Assembly: GCA_017444705.1 (NCBI GenBank)
Contig: JAFSWA010000035.1
Location: 1-18,272 of the forward strand
Direction of reading: 5' to 3'
DNA: 18,272 nucleotides
Source: a bacterium
GTDB lineage: Bacteria > Cyanobacteriota > Vampirovibrionia > Gastranaerophilales > Gastranaerophilaceae
Position numbers and translations under genes: made by a program. How positions within the stretch are numbered: position 1 is the stretch's first letter; every line of letters starts with the position of its first letter. Positions 1 through 9,300 of this stretch are shown here, piece after piece. The notes under the pieces were generated by a model. It saw only the letters and a program-made list of their open reading frames with translations, searched no databases and was not told where the DNA came from.

Positions 1-1
1 A

Positions 2-571
2 TATATTATTGATGAAAACGGAAACATATTAAAAGAACATTCTATAAAGCAATGCAACAAAGAAGATGGCAGCGGAACATATAAATGTTCTGAATCTATA
101 TATAGTTATGATGGATTTACTTTTGATAATGCACCTTATTATAGTGTTGAATATGATGAAGACAATAATATAATAACGGAAGATAATGGACTTGCCTATT
201 CTGATCCGGTAGTTGTGAATAATCCTGACGGCTCAACAACTGAAACTGTGTATGCTCACGATATTAATGGAAATGAATATAAAGCCTCAGAAACTATAAC
301 TAATACTGACGGCTCAACGCATACTACAGAATGGTATGGTGATATTATAACTTATATAGGCTCATACGATTCTGAAGATAAAATGATTTATGAAAAAATA
401 ATAGACGATTTTAGTACGGATATAAATTACTATTTAATAGAACGAAATTCTGATTCTTCATGCTGCAAATTTTCATATATCGATAAAAATGACAATGTAA
501 TTGATACATACAATTGTGCAGGTAAAGGTTGTTCTCGTGATGAAAACGGAAATTGGGATCAACCTAAGTAA
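2..571 (+). CDS. C-terminal part of a repetitive 'NxDGS'-type hypothetical protein (5' truncated by window)
   Basis: The frame is open from the first full codon at position 2 to TAA at 569-571, giving 189 residues, so the true start lies outside the window. A GTG at 215 lies inside this open frame and has no ribosome binding site, so I do not take it as the start. The protein is hydrophilic and rich in Asn, Asp, Thr and Tyr. It shows short recurring units such as 'NNPDGSTTETVYAHDINGNEY' split across residues 72-92 and 'TNTDGSTHTTEWYGD' soon after, like the YD/DGS strands of large beta-rich surface proteins. Four Cys lie near the C-terminus (SDSSCCKF, NCAGKGC). No known domain is recognised. 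It resembles in style the giant gene further right (DGS/DGT turns), but homology is not proven. A promoter for the next gene starts 8 bases after the stop. Confidence 0.65.
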   Translation, partial: YIIDENGNILKEHSIKQCNKEDGSGTYKCSESIYSYDGFTFDNAPYYSVEYDEDNNIITEDNGLAYSDPVVVNNPDGSTTETVYAHDINGNEYKASETITNTDGSTHTTEWYGDIITYIGSYDSEDKMIYEKIIDDFSTDINYYLIERNSDSSCCKFSYIDKNDNVIDTYNCAGKGCSRDENGNWDQPK

Positions 572-578
572 AATAACA

Positions 579-607
579 TTTACATATTTTTATAAAAATG
601 TTATAAT
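579..607 (+). promoter_or_regulatory. Sigma70-type promoter for the small lipoprotein gene
   Basis: TTTACA at 579-584, a 17-base spacer, then TATAAT at 602-607. Transcription would begin near 614, about 27 bases before the ATG at 642, leaving room for the AAGGAG at 631-636. The spacer also contains a weak AACATTT/AAATGTT inverted repeat. Confidence 0.6.
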
Positions 608-641
608 TAAAAACGGAATTTTTTAAAAATAAGGAGAAAAA

Positions 642-1013
642 ATGAAAAACAGAATTAAAACAATAGCGGTAATAGGGTTAATGGTTGTAATAGGTTTTTG
701 TGTAACAGGCTGCGGATCAAAAAATCAAAATACCGCAACACCCGCAAAAACAAATACTACAGTAAACCAATCGACAAGCACTCAAAACAGAGCCAATATG
801 GCAAATAGCATAAAACGCAGAAATGAAATACTCGACAGACGAATCCAACAAAATCCGAACGATTACAGAGCTTATACGCAAAGAGCTCTTAATAAAATGA
901 GGCAGCATGATTATCAAGGAGCATCAGAAGATATTAATACTGCCTTACAAATAAATCCAAACGATAAAATAGCAAACAGTATAAAAAGACAAATTGAAAA
1001 AAGACAAAAATAA
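642..1013 (+). CDS. Small lipoprotein with one TPR-like helix pair
   Basis: The 123-residue protein starts at an ATG preceded by AAGGAG with a 5-base gap. A type II signal peptide is visible: basic MKNRIK, a hydrophobic stretch of residues 7-20 and a lipobox V-T-G-C with the lipidated Cys at residue 24. A low-complexity Asn/Thr/Gln linker (about residues 25-50) follows. The C-terminal half (about residues 62-118) has the TPR signature: 'NPNDYRAYTQRALNKMRQ' then '.YQGASEDINTALQINPND', which is a full repeat with the start of a second. Predicted location is the periplasmic face of a membrane, probably acting as a scaffold or partner-binding protein; partner unknown. It is transcribed alone: its own promoter lies upstream and a terminator follows, converging on murI. 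Family identity beyond 'TPR lipoprotein' cannot be stated. Confidence 0.75.
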   Translation: MKNRIKTIAVIGLMVVIGFCVTGCGSKNQNTATPAKTNTTVNQSTSTQNRANMANSIKRRNEILDRRIQQNPNDYRAYTQRALNKMRQHDYQGASEDINTALQINPNDKIANSIKRQIEKRQK

Positions 1014-1022
1014 TAATTTCAC

Positions 1023-1059
1023 AAATTGCGGTAGATTAAAAAATTTACCGCAATTTTTA
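1023..1059. terminator. Bidirectional intrinsic terminator between the lipoprotein gene and murI
   Basis: An 11-bp perfect stem AAATTGCGGTA (1023-1033) / TACCGCAATTT (1046-1056) with a 12-base A/T-rich loop, followed by T residues on the plus strand and preceded by A residues, so it reads as T-tailed on both strands. It sits directly after the murI stop codon (minus) and 10 bases after the lipoprotein stop. Confidence 0.75.
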
Positions 1060-1842
1060 TAAATTTTTAATTATTGGTAATTTTTCAACAGGATAAAACA
1101 TTTTTGCCGCATTAACGAAATTTTCGGCATCTTTTGAAACATAAAATTCCTGTTCAAATTCAGACTCTTTATTAATCAAATTTGACTTAATTAAATCTTC
1201 TTTAATTAACTGTGCAAATTTTTCGGCGGGATTAATAAACATATCCTTAGGTGCAAATCGGCTTAAAATATCGATTAAAAAAGGATAATGTGTACAACCT
1301 AAAACAATCTTTTCAGGTTTATTTAAAAGCATTCTTTGCAAATCCGTTCTTATTATGTCAATATTTTGTTCGCAAAAATCATTGCTCTCAACGATTTTAA
1401 CCAAATTCGGGCATGCTTGTTCATACACAGTCATTTTTTGGTTATATTTTAAAATTTGATTTTTATAAGCGTGAGAATTAATCGTTGCATCAGTTGCAAA
1501 AACCCCGAGACTTTCAACATCAAGCAAAGCTAAATCCCTTGCAACACTTTGTATAACAGGATAAATTTTAAAATCGTATTCTTCTTTTACTTTATCATAC
1601 AAAAGTGCAGATGTGGTATTACAAGCCATAACAACGGCTTTTACATTTTTTGAGGCGAAAAAATCGAAGATTTTTTCGCCAATTTTAATCAACTCTTCTT
1701 TCGATTTTTCTCCGTAAGGTGAATTTTTCAAATCTCCAAAATAGATAAATTTTTCATCAGGCAGAATTTCGACCAGCTCTTTAAAGACGGTCAAACCGCC
1801 GACTCCCGAATCATATACTCCGATACCGTCTTTATTTATCAT
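1057..1842 (-). CDS. murI: Glutamate racemase
   Basis: Cytosolic cofactor-independent racemase converting L- to D-glutamate for the peptidoglycan stem peptide. At 261 residues it has the usual family length. Signature parts are the N-terminal 'IGVYDSGVGGLTVFKEL' (residues 7-23, with Asp11-Ser12), 'YFGDLKNSPYG' (34-44), and the two catalytic cysteines: Cys74 in 'MACNTTSA' and Cys183 in 'LGCTHYPFL', each with the expected Thr/His neighbours. The ATG at 1842 overlaps the stop of the upstream amidase gene by 4 bases (ATGA), so the two are translationally coupled on one transcript. The shared message joins peptidoglycan precursor supply with peptidoglycan cleavage. An aspartate racemase is the only near alternative, but the GVGGLTV and GCTHYP forms favour MurI. 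Confidence 0.95.
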   Translation of the reverse strand: MINKDGIGVYDSGVGGLTVFKELVEILPDEKFIYFGDLKNSPYGEKSKEELIKIGEKIFDFFASKNVKAVVMACNTTSALLYDKVKEEYDFKIYPVIQSVARDLALLDVESLGVFATDATINSHAYKNQILKYNQKMTVYEQACPNLVKIVESNDFCEQNIDIIRTDLQRMLLNKPEKIVLGCTHYPFLIDILSRFAPKDMFINPAEKFAQLIKEDLIKSNLINKESEFEQEFYVSKDAENFVNAAKMFYPVEKLPIIKNL

Positions 1843-3776
1843 TTGTTTTTTGTGCCTCGTAAATATTCAATTATTCCATCTGCTATTGCTTTTGCGGTTT
1901 TATCCTGTCTGTCTTTTGTTTGAAGTGCCGCTCTTTCCTTATCATTTGAAATATAGCCCATTTCAACCAAAATTGAGGGTACATTCGTATGATTTATTAC
2001 ATAGAACATTGATTTTATTGTACCACGATCAATAGCTTTTGTTTCAGAAATTAAATGCTTATGAACAATATTTGACAATTCTATACTTTTATCGTGATAA
2101 AAATGAGTTTCTATACCGTTCGGGGCTTCATTAACACTTGCGTTTGTATGAATACTTACAAACACAACAGATTTCCTTTCATTTGAAAAATCACAGCGTT
2201 CCTGCAAAGTCGGATTTACATCGGTTGTTCTTGTCATTTCAACTTTATATCCGGCTTTTGTTAAAATATCATAAACTTTTTTAGCTACATCAAGATTCAA
2301 ATCTTTTTCAAAAACATTATTCCTTGTAGCACCGACATCTGCCCCGCCATGTCCGGGGTCAAGAATTATCACGTCATTTTTGCCTAATTTAATTTTTATT
2401 TTTTCTGTTTTTGGCTTTGTTTTTTCAATAATCTTTTGCGGTTCAATTTTAATCACAAGTTGTTTTCCGCTCTGTGCTTCATAAACATAAATTGTATCAT
2501 ATTTATCGACAGGGATATTAAACATTTGACCTGCTTGAAACTGCTCTGTCGAATTTATTTTTGAAGCTTTTAAATCCTTAAACATGGTATTTTTCAAATT
2601 ACTCGTAAAAAATGTTGCCAAAACAGGTTTTGCATTGTATACGGTCAAATTAAGGCTATTATAATCCCTAACAACAGACTGAATTACGGGTTCCGAAAAA
2701 GTCAGTGTCAATAAATCATAATCGTTTGTATGTTTTACACTGTAATTTTCTACATTTGCAATTTTATCAAAAAGTTTTATGTTTGTAAGTCTGTCTGAGT
2801 GGGCAAAAAGTATCCCTTGCATATCCTGAGAAAAAATCGGTTTATATTTTGAGGTATCATCCGTTGTTATAACAATTCTGACTTTTGACTGCTCAAATTG
2901 TGCAAGACGAACTTTTTCCGTTTCATTAATTTTATATTCGTTATTGTGCAAAGCGGGATTCAAGACGGTATTTGGCATATCAAAAACCACTCTGCTGGGT
3001 TCTGACAGAACCTTTACTTTTTCCAAACTCGCCGAACCTATACCGGAGATAAGGATATTTCCTCTTTTTATATCAAGCCGGTTAAGATAAAATTTTGTTT
3101 TTATTCTTGAAACATTATTTGAAATACTCAAATTTTGTGCAGGTATAGGTATAATGTTTTTATCATTTTCTCCTTGTTTTACGGTTGATGAGGTGTTAGA
3201 AAGGGCCGAATTTATTTTTTCAAAGTTTTTATCCGTAGTTTTTACAAGGTCTTTTTCAGCATTTTGTGCCTGCAAAATATCCGTATCAACAGAGGTCGTT
3301 TTTTCATAATAATCATAATCTGAGGTTGTTTTATCTCTGTAAAATTCCGATAAATAATCATTTGAGGCAATTTCATTTCCGTAACGAATTAAAAAACCTG
3401 ACGGTAATTGCATAACAACAATTTTAGACAAATCCGCATCTGAGGTTATGACAACCCTTACCGTATCGGGATTTGTACTTGTCTGTGCAACTTTCACTTC
3501 TTTTATAACGGAATTCAGCATTGTACGGGAAAAATTCTTCATTGTTAAAATTGTATTGGGCAAATCAAAATAAATCCTTGTCGGTTCATCTAATTTTACA
3601 ACTTTAATTTTTTGAGGAACTATCGTTTCTTCCGCAGGCTTTTGGGTTGATAAAAAGATAATTTTATCGGAATTATCAAAAGAGACATTGGTAATTTTTA
3701 CGCTTGCAAAAGCAGAGTTTACAAAAACTAACCCTACAAAAATTATAAAAATTAATAATAGAAATCTTTTTAACAT
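1839..3776 (-). CDS. N-acetylmuramoyl-L-alanine amidase with two AMIN domains (AmiC-like)
   Basis: A periplasmic zinc amidase that cuts the bond between N-acetylmuramic acid and L-Ala, typically in septal splitting. At 645 residues it is longer than E. coli AmiC (about 417) because of a doubled N-terminal region. A signal peptide covers residues 1-24 (MLKRF, hydrophobic core, AFA before Ser25). Two AMIN-like peptidoglycan-targeting domains follow at about 25-132 and 225-325, both with 'P.R(I/V).FD(L/M)PNT(I/V)L' and 'V(R)(V/I)VIT.D'. A Ser/Asn/Lys-rich linker separates them. The C-terminal Amidase_3 domain (about 460-640) carries the zinc ligands His476 (DPGHGG), Glu490 and His543 (SIHTNA), plus catalytic Glu605 (LVEMGYISN), so it looks active. 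Multi-AMIN amidases are typical of cyanobacteria. Its last bases overlap murI. The regulatory helix that blocks some AmiC enzymes was not identified. Confidence 0.92.
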   Translation of the reverse strand: MLKRFLLLIFIIFVGLVFVNSAFASVKITNVSFDNSDKIIFLSTQKPAEETIVPQKIKVVKLDEPTRIYFDLPNTILTMKNFSRTMLNSVIKEVKVAQTSTNPDTVRVVITSDADLSKIVVMQLPSGFLIRYGNEIASNDYLSEFYRDKTTSDYDYYEKTTSVDTDILQAQNAEKDLVKTTDKNFEKINSALSNTSSTVKQGENDKNIIPIPAQNLSISNNVSRIKTKFYLNRLDIKRGNILISGIGSASLEKVKVLSEPSRVVFDMPNTVLNPALHNNEYKINETEKVRLAQFEQSKVRIVITTDDTSKYKPIFSQDMQGILFAHSDRLTNIKLFDKIANVENYSVKHTNDYDLLTLTFSEPVIQSVVRDYNSLNLTVYNAKPVLATFFTSNLKNTMFKDLKASKINSTEQFQAGQMFNIPVDKYDTIYVYEAQSGKQLVIKIEPQKIIEKTKPKTEKIKIKLGKNDVIILDPGHGGADVGATRNNVFEKDLNLDVAKKVYDILTKAGYKVEMTRTTDVNPTLQERCDFSNERKSVVFVSIHTNASVNEAPNGIETHFYHDKSIELSNIVHKHLISETKAIDRGTIKSMFYVINHTNVPSILVEMGYISNDKERAALQTKDRQDKTAKAIADGIIEYLRGTKNK

Positions 3777-3793
3777 TATCCGTTCCCGATAAA

Positions 3794-3821
3794 ATTATCG
3801 CACAACTTAAAGATTTTTCAA
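3794..3821 (-). promoter_or_regulatory. Candidate promoter for the amidase-murI operon
   Basis: Read on the minus strand: TTGAAA (3816-3821), 16-base spacer, GATAAT (3794-3799). Transcription would start only about 10 bases before the ATG at 3776, and the ribosome binding site there is weak (GGGAACGG), so the leader would be very short. The left inverted repeat of the neighbouring MITE-like element begins 16 bases further upstream. Confidence 0.35.
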
Positions 3822-3976
3822 AAATATTAATAAAAATTTTTGTTTAATTTATATATAGGTATAGATATTGCAAATATTTATTGCAAAATATAATAATTTG
3901 TTATTGCGAGAAAATTTTGTCATTCTGAACTTGTTTCAGAATCTAAAAATTTTTGTGGCAAATCAGTTTTTTATTT

Positions 3977-4018
3977 AGGCAGTGCCAACAGCTACGCTGT
4001 GAAAAAATGGCACTGCCT
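3977..4018. repeat. Nested hairpin with 11-bp arms
   Basis: Outer arms AGGCAGTGCCA (3977-3987) and TGGCACTGCCT (4008-4018) are perfect complements. Inside is a second small palindrome ACAGC-TAC-GCTGT (3988-4000) abutting the left arm, followed by an A-run. There is no T-run after it, so it is not a classical terminator. It lies inside the MITE-like element. Confidence 0.7.
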
Positions 4019-4056
4019 GCTCTTTATTTTGTAATAAATATGTGACATTTTATTTT

Positions 4057-4115
4057 GACACCCATTCTTTTTTTCTTTTCAATTTCGACGTGAAAAGAAA
4101 AAAAGAACCGGTGTC
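4057..4115. repeat. Long hairpin: 17-bp perfect arms extended by a 6-bp outer stem
   Basis: Arms TTCTTTTTTTCTTTTCA (4065-4081) and TGAAAAGAAAAAAAGAA (4091-4107) pair perfectly around a 9-base loop. Outside a 2x2 mismatch, GACACC (4057-4062) pairs with GGTGTC (4110-4115). A further related A-rich copy, AGAAAAAAAGAAAAG, follows at about 4121-4135, as if part of the arm had been duplicated. Confidence 0.7.
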
Positions 4116-4369
4116 ACCGAAGAAAAAAAGAAAAGCACGATTCCTGCGGAAAGCTTGATTTTTGCTACGCAAAAATAAAAAACATATTAAATGTAGCATT
4201 TTTTATAAGAATTTTTTTGAATTTGGTGTTTTATTGCAATATTTATACCTACTTATAAATTAATCTAAAAGAACAAAATAAAGAACAGACATTATTTCAT
4301 TTAAATATTCAAAGGCAATTTTTTTGTAACAAAATTGTTAATATATATAAGAGATTTTTTAAAATACGG

Positions 4370-4375
4370 TATAAT
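4370..4375 (+). promoter_or_regulatory. -10 box almost on the start codon of the 54-residue ORF
   Basis: TATAAT at 4370-4375 ends 6 bases before the ATG at 4382, so transcription would start at or within a base or two of the AUG. No good -35 hexamer is seen at the usual distance. No Shine-Dalgarno sequence lies between. Confidence 0.4.
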
Positions 4376-4381
4376 AAAAGC

Positions 4382-4546
4382 ATGGATGAAAAATTAATTC
4401 TTTTAAAAAAGAGAATAGAAAAAGAAGAAACAATATACGAAAAATTGGGTAAACAGCTTCACTCAAACCCAATCAAAAACCGACTCAATCAGTTTATGAC
4501 TAATAATCTGAAATCGTCGGTTCTTGACTTTTTGAGAAGCAAATGA
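4382..4546 (+). CDS. Small alpha-helical hypothetical protein, possibly leaderless
   Basis: ATG at 4382 to TGA at 4544-4546 gives 54 residues beginning MDEKLILLKKRIEKEE and ending SVLDFLRSK. It is highly charged with a heptad-like Leu/Ile pattern in the first half, so probably a short helix or coiled coil. Support for being real comes from the TATAAT immediately upstream and from the ORF filling the gap between the MITE-like element and the convergent giant gene, leaving 9 bases. There is no ribosome binding site, which fits a leaderless message if transcription begins at the AUG. A weak hairpin GCAAAT/ATTTGC (4539-4571) spans the two convergent gene ends. No family is recognised. It could still be a chance ORF. 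Confidence 0.45.
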   Translation: MDEKLILLKKRIEKEETIYEKLGKQLHSNPIKNRLNQFMTNNLKSSVLDFLRSK

Positions 4547-4555
4547 TAAATTTTT

Positions 4556-5476
4556 CTATTTTATAATTTGCCCGTCACTACTTATTGTGACCATTGCCTC
4601 TTCGTCGATATCTTCGGTAGTACCGCTATTATATTTTACTTGGTCATAGTATGTACTGCTTTCACCCTCTTTACTTAATTCAATTGTTTTAGTTATATTG
4701 TCTTTTGTAAATCTTATTGTTATATTACCGTTGTTGTCAACACTTATTGTTGTCTCCTTAGGTACATTGAATTTTTGTTTACCTATTTCATATTGTCTTG
4801 TAATACTTCCGTTACTTGATTTATAAACAATGTTTTCGATATAATTTTCGTTTTTAGTGATTTCAAAGGTAACAGTATTGTCTGAGGAAACAGTTACAAC
4901 GGTTAAATCACTTAAAGTCATTGCGGAGGTTCTACCTGTATTATATGCAGCCAATGCTTCAACCACTTTTGTATATTGTTCATAAGTCAAATTTAATGTT
5001 TCATTGATTTCAACAAGACTTGAACTGTATATAAACAAATCATCACCGCTTTGAACAGTTATATAACCGTTACTTTCTTCTTTAACTATTGAATTAGCAC
5101 TGATATTTACAGTTTCTGTGCCTTTTGTCAGTTTACCGGATTTAATATTTCCGGTTGCAACATCATAAACAAGTTCATAATTTGGTTTATTTGTTGCATT
5201 TTCACGTTTCAAGGTCAATTCTGTTTGGTTGCTGTTATAACTGTATGTTGTATTTTCCATATTTATTTCGGAATCACCTATTTTTAATGCGGTACGCACA
5301 CCGTTTTTGTTATAAGTTTCTGAAACTTGTGAACCGTTTTTAATAATTGTTACTGTTTCATCTTTAAATTCTACTGTATCTTTTTTATCTAACGAAATTT
5401 CTTTATCTTCATGTTCAAATTTCAGTTTTGATTCTTTTAAATCAACTAGATTTACAGTATTTGTCCTGTCAGCTTG
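4556..5476 (-). pseudogene. 3' remnant of the giant repeat protein, in frame after an internal TAA
   Basis: This stretch continues the reading frame of the gene to its right without a shift: 306 sense codons run from the Gln codon directly after TAA 5477-5479 to TAG at 4556-4558. A GTG at 5297-5299 could start a 247-residue product, but it has no ribosome binding site and sits in the middle of a repeat unit. The residues before it (VTIIKNGSQVSETYNKNG) match the repeat seen upstream of the stop (LTVTKTYDLNKN, LTVTKTISADG), followed by TALKIGDSEIN versus TALKINDKTIN. It is therefore the true C-terminal part of the same protein, ending MVTISSDGQIIK. It is lost unless the stop is read through, is a sequence error, or translation restarts. 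Confidence 0.75.
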
Positions 5477-6301
5477 TTACGAATATACAAAGAGTTGTTT
5501 TATCTTCGATTTTGAATCTTCAACGGTTATTGTTATATTATTTTCATCAACGACAATTGTCTTTGCTTTTTCACCGAAGTTTATAGTTTTATCATTGATT
5601 TTCAAAGCGGTATATGTTCCGTCAGCACTGATTGTTTTTGTTACGGTTAAATTATCGTTAATTTTTTCAACAACGGTACAGGATTTACCGTCTGAGCTTA
5701 CGGTTGCCGTTACATTTTCAGATTGTGTAATATCATTTATTCCGGCAGAGCTTACAAATTTAACTTTTGTAGCAGTCTTATCACCTATTTTTACATTTCC
5801 TGAGGCTTTCAATGCGTATTCATAAGAATATCCTATTTTTTCTGTTGTCGCTTCTGTTGAAACAACAAGTTTTTCTGCTTGCGACAAATCTGATACTTCT
5901 GTATTCGACGAATTAACAAATTTAATTTCACATGAAGTTGTATCAATTTCAACATCATTCAATTTAACAGAAGTAATGTTTTTATTCAAATCATATGTTT
6001 TTGTTACAGTTAATGAATCACTGACTTTTGTAATGACTGCACATGATTTACCGTCGGCAGATAAAGTAGCTTTGTCGTTATTTCCCAAAGTCAATTCTTT
6101 ATTGTCTTTGAACTTGATTTTTCCGCCATTTAATAAATCACCAATATTATGTTCGTCTGATTTTTTCAGAGCATAAGTCAATTCATAACCCAATTTTTCA
6201 TTTGTTGAATCATAGGCTTTATTTACGCTCACGCTGTTTTCGTCTATGGATGACGGATTATCAATTACAAAACCGCCTATTGTCATACTCTTCAAAGTCG
6301 A
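5264..6301 (-). repeat. Tandem protein repeats of about 107-117 residues spanning the internal stop
   Basis: Units start near 6301 (STLKSMTIGGFVID), 5957 (ITSVKLNDVEID), 5610 (TALKINDKTIN) and 5296 (RTALKIGDSEIN). The first two share the long block EK(L/I)GY.(L/Y).YALK.S...IGD, K(I/V)KF, DGKSC.V..K..D.LTVTKT. Later units are more divergent. The stop TAA at 5477-5479 falls within the third unit, so the repeat array runs straight across it. Confidence 0.7.
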
Positions 6302-9300
6302 GCCGTCAGCACCATAAGTGTATGTGATTTCGGTATCATTTTCAGTTATTGTTTTGTTGTAACCGCCGTCTTCATTGAATGAGTACATTGTCGTAACAGT
6401 TTTATTACCTGATTTATATGAGCTTTGAATTTTTATACCGTTTCCGTCTTTTGATATAGTAAAGGTTTCACCCTCTTCCAAGCTGATATTATAAGCGTCT
6501 GCTCCTTTAAGTTTTATAGGAACTTTATTACCATCCGTCAAAGGAACGGTTACGGTTGTGTTATTATTTGACAAGGTAATATCTTTACCTGTTGGCAGTA
6601 CGATTTCCGGAACTGTTTTTGTTGAATCATTTGCATTTTCAAGAGAACTGATTACAATACTTTGAGTTAATTCATAATCGTCATTTTTATGCTCAAAGAC
6701 TCTCTTTCTAACAAGTCCGTCAAACAGTACATCTCCGACATAAATATAATCCGCATAATCATCATTTATAAGATTATCAACTATTGAATAATCAAGGGTG
6801 CCATTAATTTCAGCACCGTTTACATTGATAGGATATGACTTACCGGCAACTACTATTCTTGCATACTGTTGAACATTGTTATCAACTCTTGTAATAACTG
6901 TTACGTCATCACCTGTTTGTTCAGTGCCGTTTCCGGCGAGAGTGATTTCTTCAATGTATGAATATTGACCGTAAGCATTTACACTCCAATCGGTGTATAT
7001 AGAAACTCTGTTGTCATTAAATCTCATACCTGCAAGAGTTTTCAGACTGCCGTCGTCGTTGTATTCAATATCCGTTATTGCCAAACCGATACTTTCAGCA
7101 AATTTGAGTTGTTCATCTTTAATTTTTACACCGTTTACTTCGGTTATTACTTCATTTACTTTGTTTGTAAATTTATTATTTACAAAATCAGTATATGTTC
7201 TTTCCAACGCTCTTACACGGAGGTTTCCGCCTCTGAATTCTTCAACTTCGGAAGTTTTCGGCATACCGTTTTCATCGTAGGTTTTGACTGTTTCTACAAG
7301 ATATTTCATGCCGTTTTCATACAAGATACGTTTTGCTAATTTATTTTCATTAGCATTATCTGTAATTATTGTCGATACGATAAGACCTTTTGTATTATAG
7401 CTATCCTTTGTTGTTTGAATTACATCATCTGTTACCGAACCATAGCTGTATTTTTCAACAGTCTTTCCGTTTTCTGTAAAGTCAGTTTTTTCAATTGTCA
7501 AATATTTTTCATTTCGTTTTTCTGATTTTACTATTGAAGCAATTTCATCTTCGTTATCAAGTTTATATGTTGTAACTGTTTTTGTATCCTCAACAGTACC
7601 GTTTGATTTGTAAGTAATAACTTCAACCGTCTTAGGCGTTGCTTCTGTATCTTCCGTTGCCGCAACCGCATTTGTCGTTACTGTCTTATCAGTTACTGTA
7701 CCTGTTGTTAAGCTATAATTAATTTCTTCGTAACCGGTTTCTGTAAAGGCTTTTTCATATGTTACTTTATTATCTTCAACAGTACCCGCATACTTCTTAA
7801 CGGATTTTTCACTTCCGTCCTCATTGAATTCGATTATTTCGGTATTAAGAACTGTCTTTCCGTCAGGTGCGAAAGTTGTTGCTTTTTGTTCTTCGCTGTT
7901 CTTGTAAACAGATTTTGACATTATGCCGGTTTCTTTATCATAATCGTATTCTGTAAAGCCTGTAATATGTCCATTTTCATCCTTAAACTCAACTTTATAT
8001 TTTGTCTGAACACCTGTTTCTGTTCTTTCTATTGTTACATCACCTGCAAATGAAGGTGCTTTTTCATAAATAACAACATTATTCAGGAATTGTTTTTCGA
8101 TATCATCTGATTTCAGAAGAATTGTATCTTTTCCGTCTTTCTTAGGATATGTAACGGCAAATTCTTCTCCTTCAAATTTTATTTTGACTACATTTCCGTC
8201 TTTGTCAATTTCAATATCCTGAACCTCAGATATATCAATATTTATTTTTTCGGTAAATGATTTTGTTGTACCGTTTTTATCGGTTATTTCTACCGGTTTT
8301 CCGTCTTTTGTACCATCAGCTTTGTATGTTGTTACAAGGTAACTTACAATATTTCCGCTTTCATCTTTTTGCGGTACGGTAACAACAACTTTTCCTTTAT
8401 TTATCTTACAAATTTCTCCCGCATTAATTGTTATAGTTGAAGATGCACCCTCAGCAGGATTTTTGAATGTTACAAGACCGGTTGTTACTTTACCGTCCAA
8501 ACCAAATGTTTGTTCAACTTTAACACCTGATAAACTGCTGTCAATAACTTTTATTGCAGTAATGTTATCGTTATCATCTTTTATTTCCAAAATATCATTT
8601 CCGTCTACAGACAAATTGTATTCCGTCAGAACTCTGCGTGATTGCATGTCGTTAATAGAACCGATAACTATTTTGACTCCTGATAAACCGAAAGTTCCGG
8701 CATTGTCAGAAGTATAAGTATAGACATAAGTCAAGTTATCGCCGATAGCATTGCTGACTTGAACGGTGTTAATCACTCTGTCGATTTCCGCATATTGAAG
8801 CGAATAGTCAATTCCTGTATCGGATTTACTGCCGTTTACATTAACTTCTCGTTTTGTTCCGTTAATATCATATTCAGCTTTTACGGGAACACCGTTTTCA
8901 TATTTAATCGCTAATTTTATGGGAGTAGCTCCGTCAACGTAGGTTACTGTTTGTTCAAATTTATTTTCATCTGTAAAGCTGTATTCAACAGGACGCCACA
9001 AGCTGTCAACAACTTGCATGCCTGTAAATGAATTATAATTGTATTCATTATTTTCTTTTTCAAATTTGACGTTTTCAATAAAGTTTTCGGCTATAAACTT
9101 ACCGACTTTTTCATCTGCTTCGGAAACTTTTTTGCCGTTTTCATAGTAATTATATTTTCCGTCTTCTTCAATTATTCCCTGTGCAATTGAACCGTATCTG
9201 TAAACAATTCCTTTTTCATCTGTTGCAACCGCTTTGATTATACCGTCTTCATAGTATTTTCCGTTAAGAGTTGAAATTCCTGTCAGTTTTTCGCCGTTTT

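Larger units (their letters stand above)
3837..4270. mobile_element. MITE-like palindrome-rich element with 37-bp terminal inverted repeats
   Basis: This gene-free stretch is bounded by inverted repeats at 3837-3873 and 4234-4270 that match at 32 of 37 positions; their best-kept inner part is TAGGTATA(G/A)ATATTGCAA. Between them I count four hairpins: ATTCTGAA/TTCAGAAT (3922-3942), AGGCAGTGCCA/TGGCACTGCCT (3977-4018), a long T/A-rich hairpin (4057-4115) and TTTTTGC-TAC-GCAAAAA (4159-4175). No ORF of useful length is present. Size (434 bp), terminal inverted repeats and lack of coding fit a non-autonomous element. No clear target-site duplication is visible and no transposase with matching ends is in the window, so mobility is inferred. 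Confidence 0.5.

Noticed and set aside
215..571. Independent gene starting at GTG 215
   Set aside because: The frame is open all the way from position 2 and there is no ribosome binding site before 215, so this is the tail of a longer gene.
3922..3942. Intrinsic terminator at ATTCTGAA/TTCAGAAT
   Set aside because: No T-run directly follows and no gene ends nearby on either strand.
4057..4135. CRISPR-like array in the T/A-rich repeats
   Set aside because: The copies are inverted arms of a hairpin plus one partial copy, with no regular spacers and no cas genes.
5297..5299. GTG as a genuine start of a 247-residue protein
   Set aside because: It sits mid-repeat without a ribosome binding site; the frame and homology continue upstream to the TAA at 5477.
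6965..7339. Plus-strand open frames inside the giant gene (also 5595-5825, 5976-6176, 8463-8717)
   Set aside because: Frame shadows of the minus-strand gene, with no ribosome binding sites and biased Phe/Ser/Val composition.
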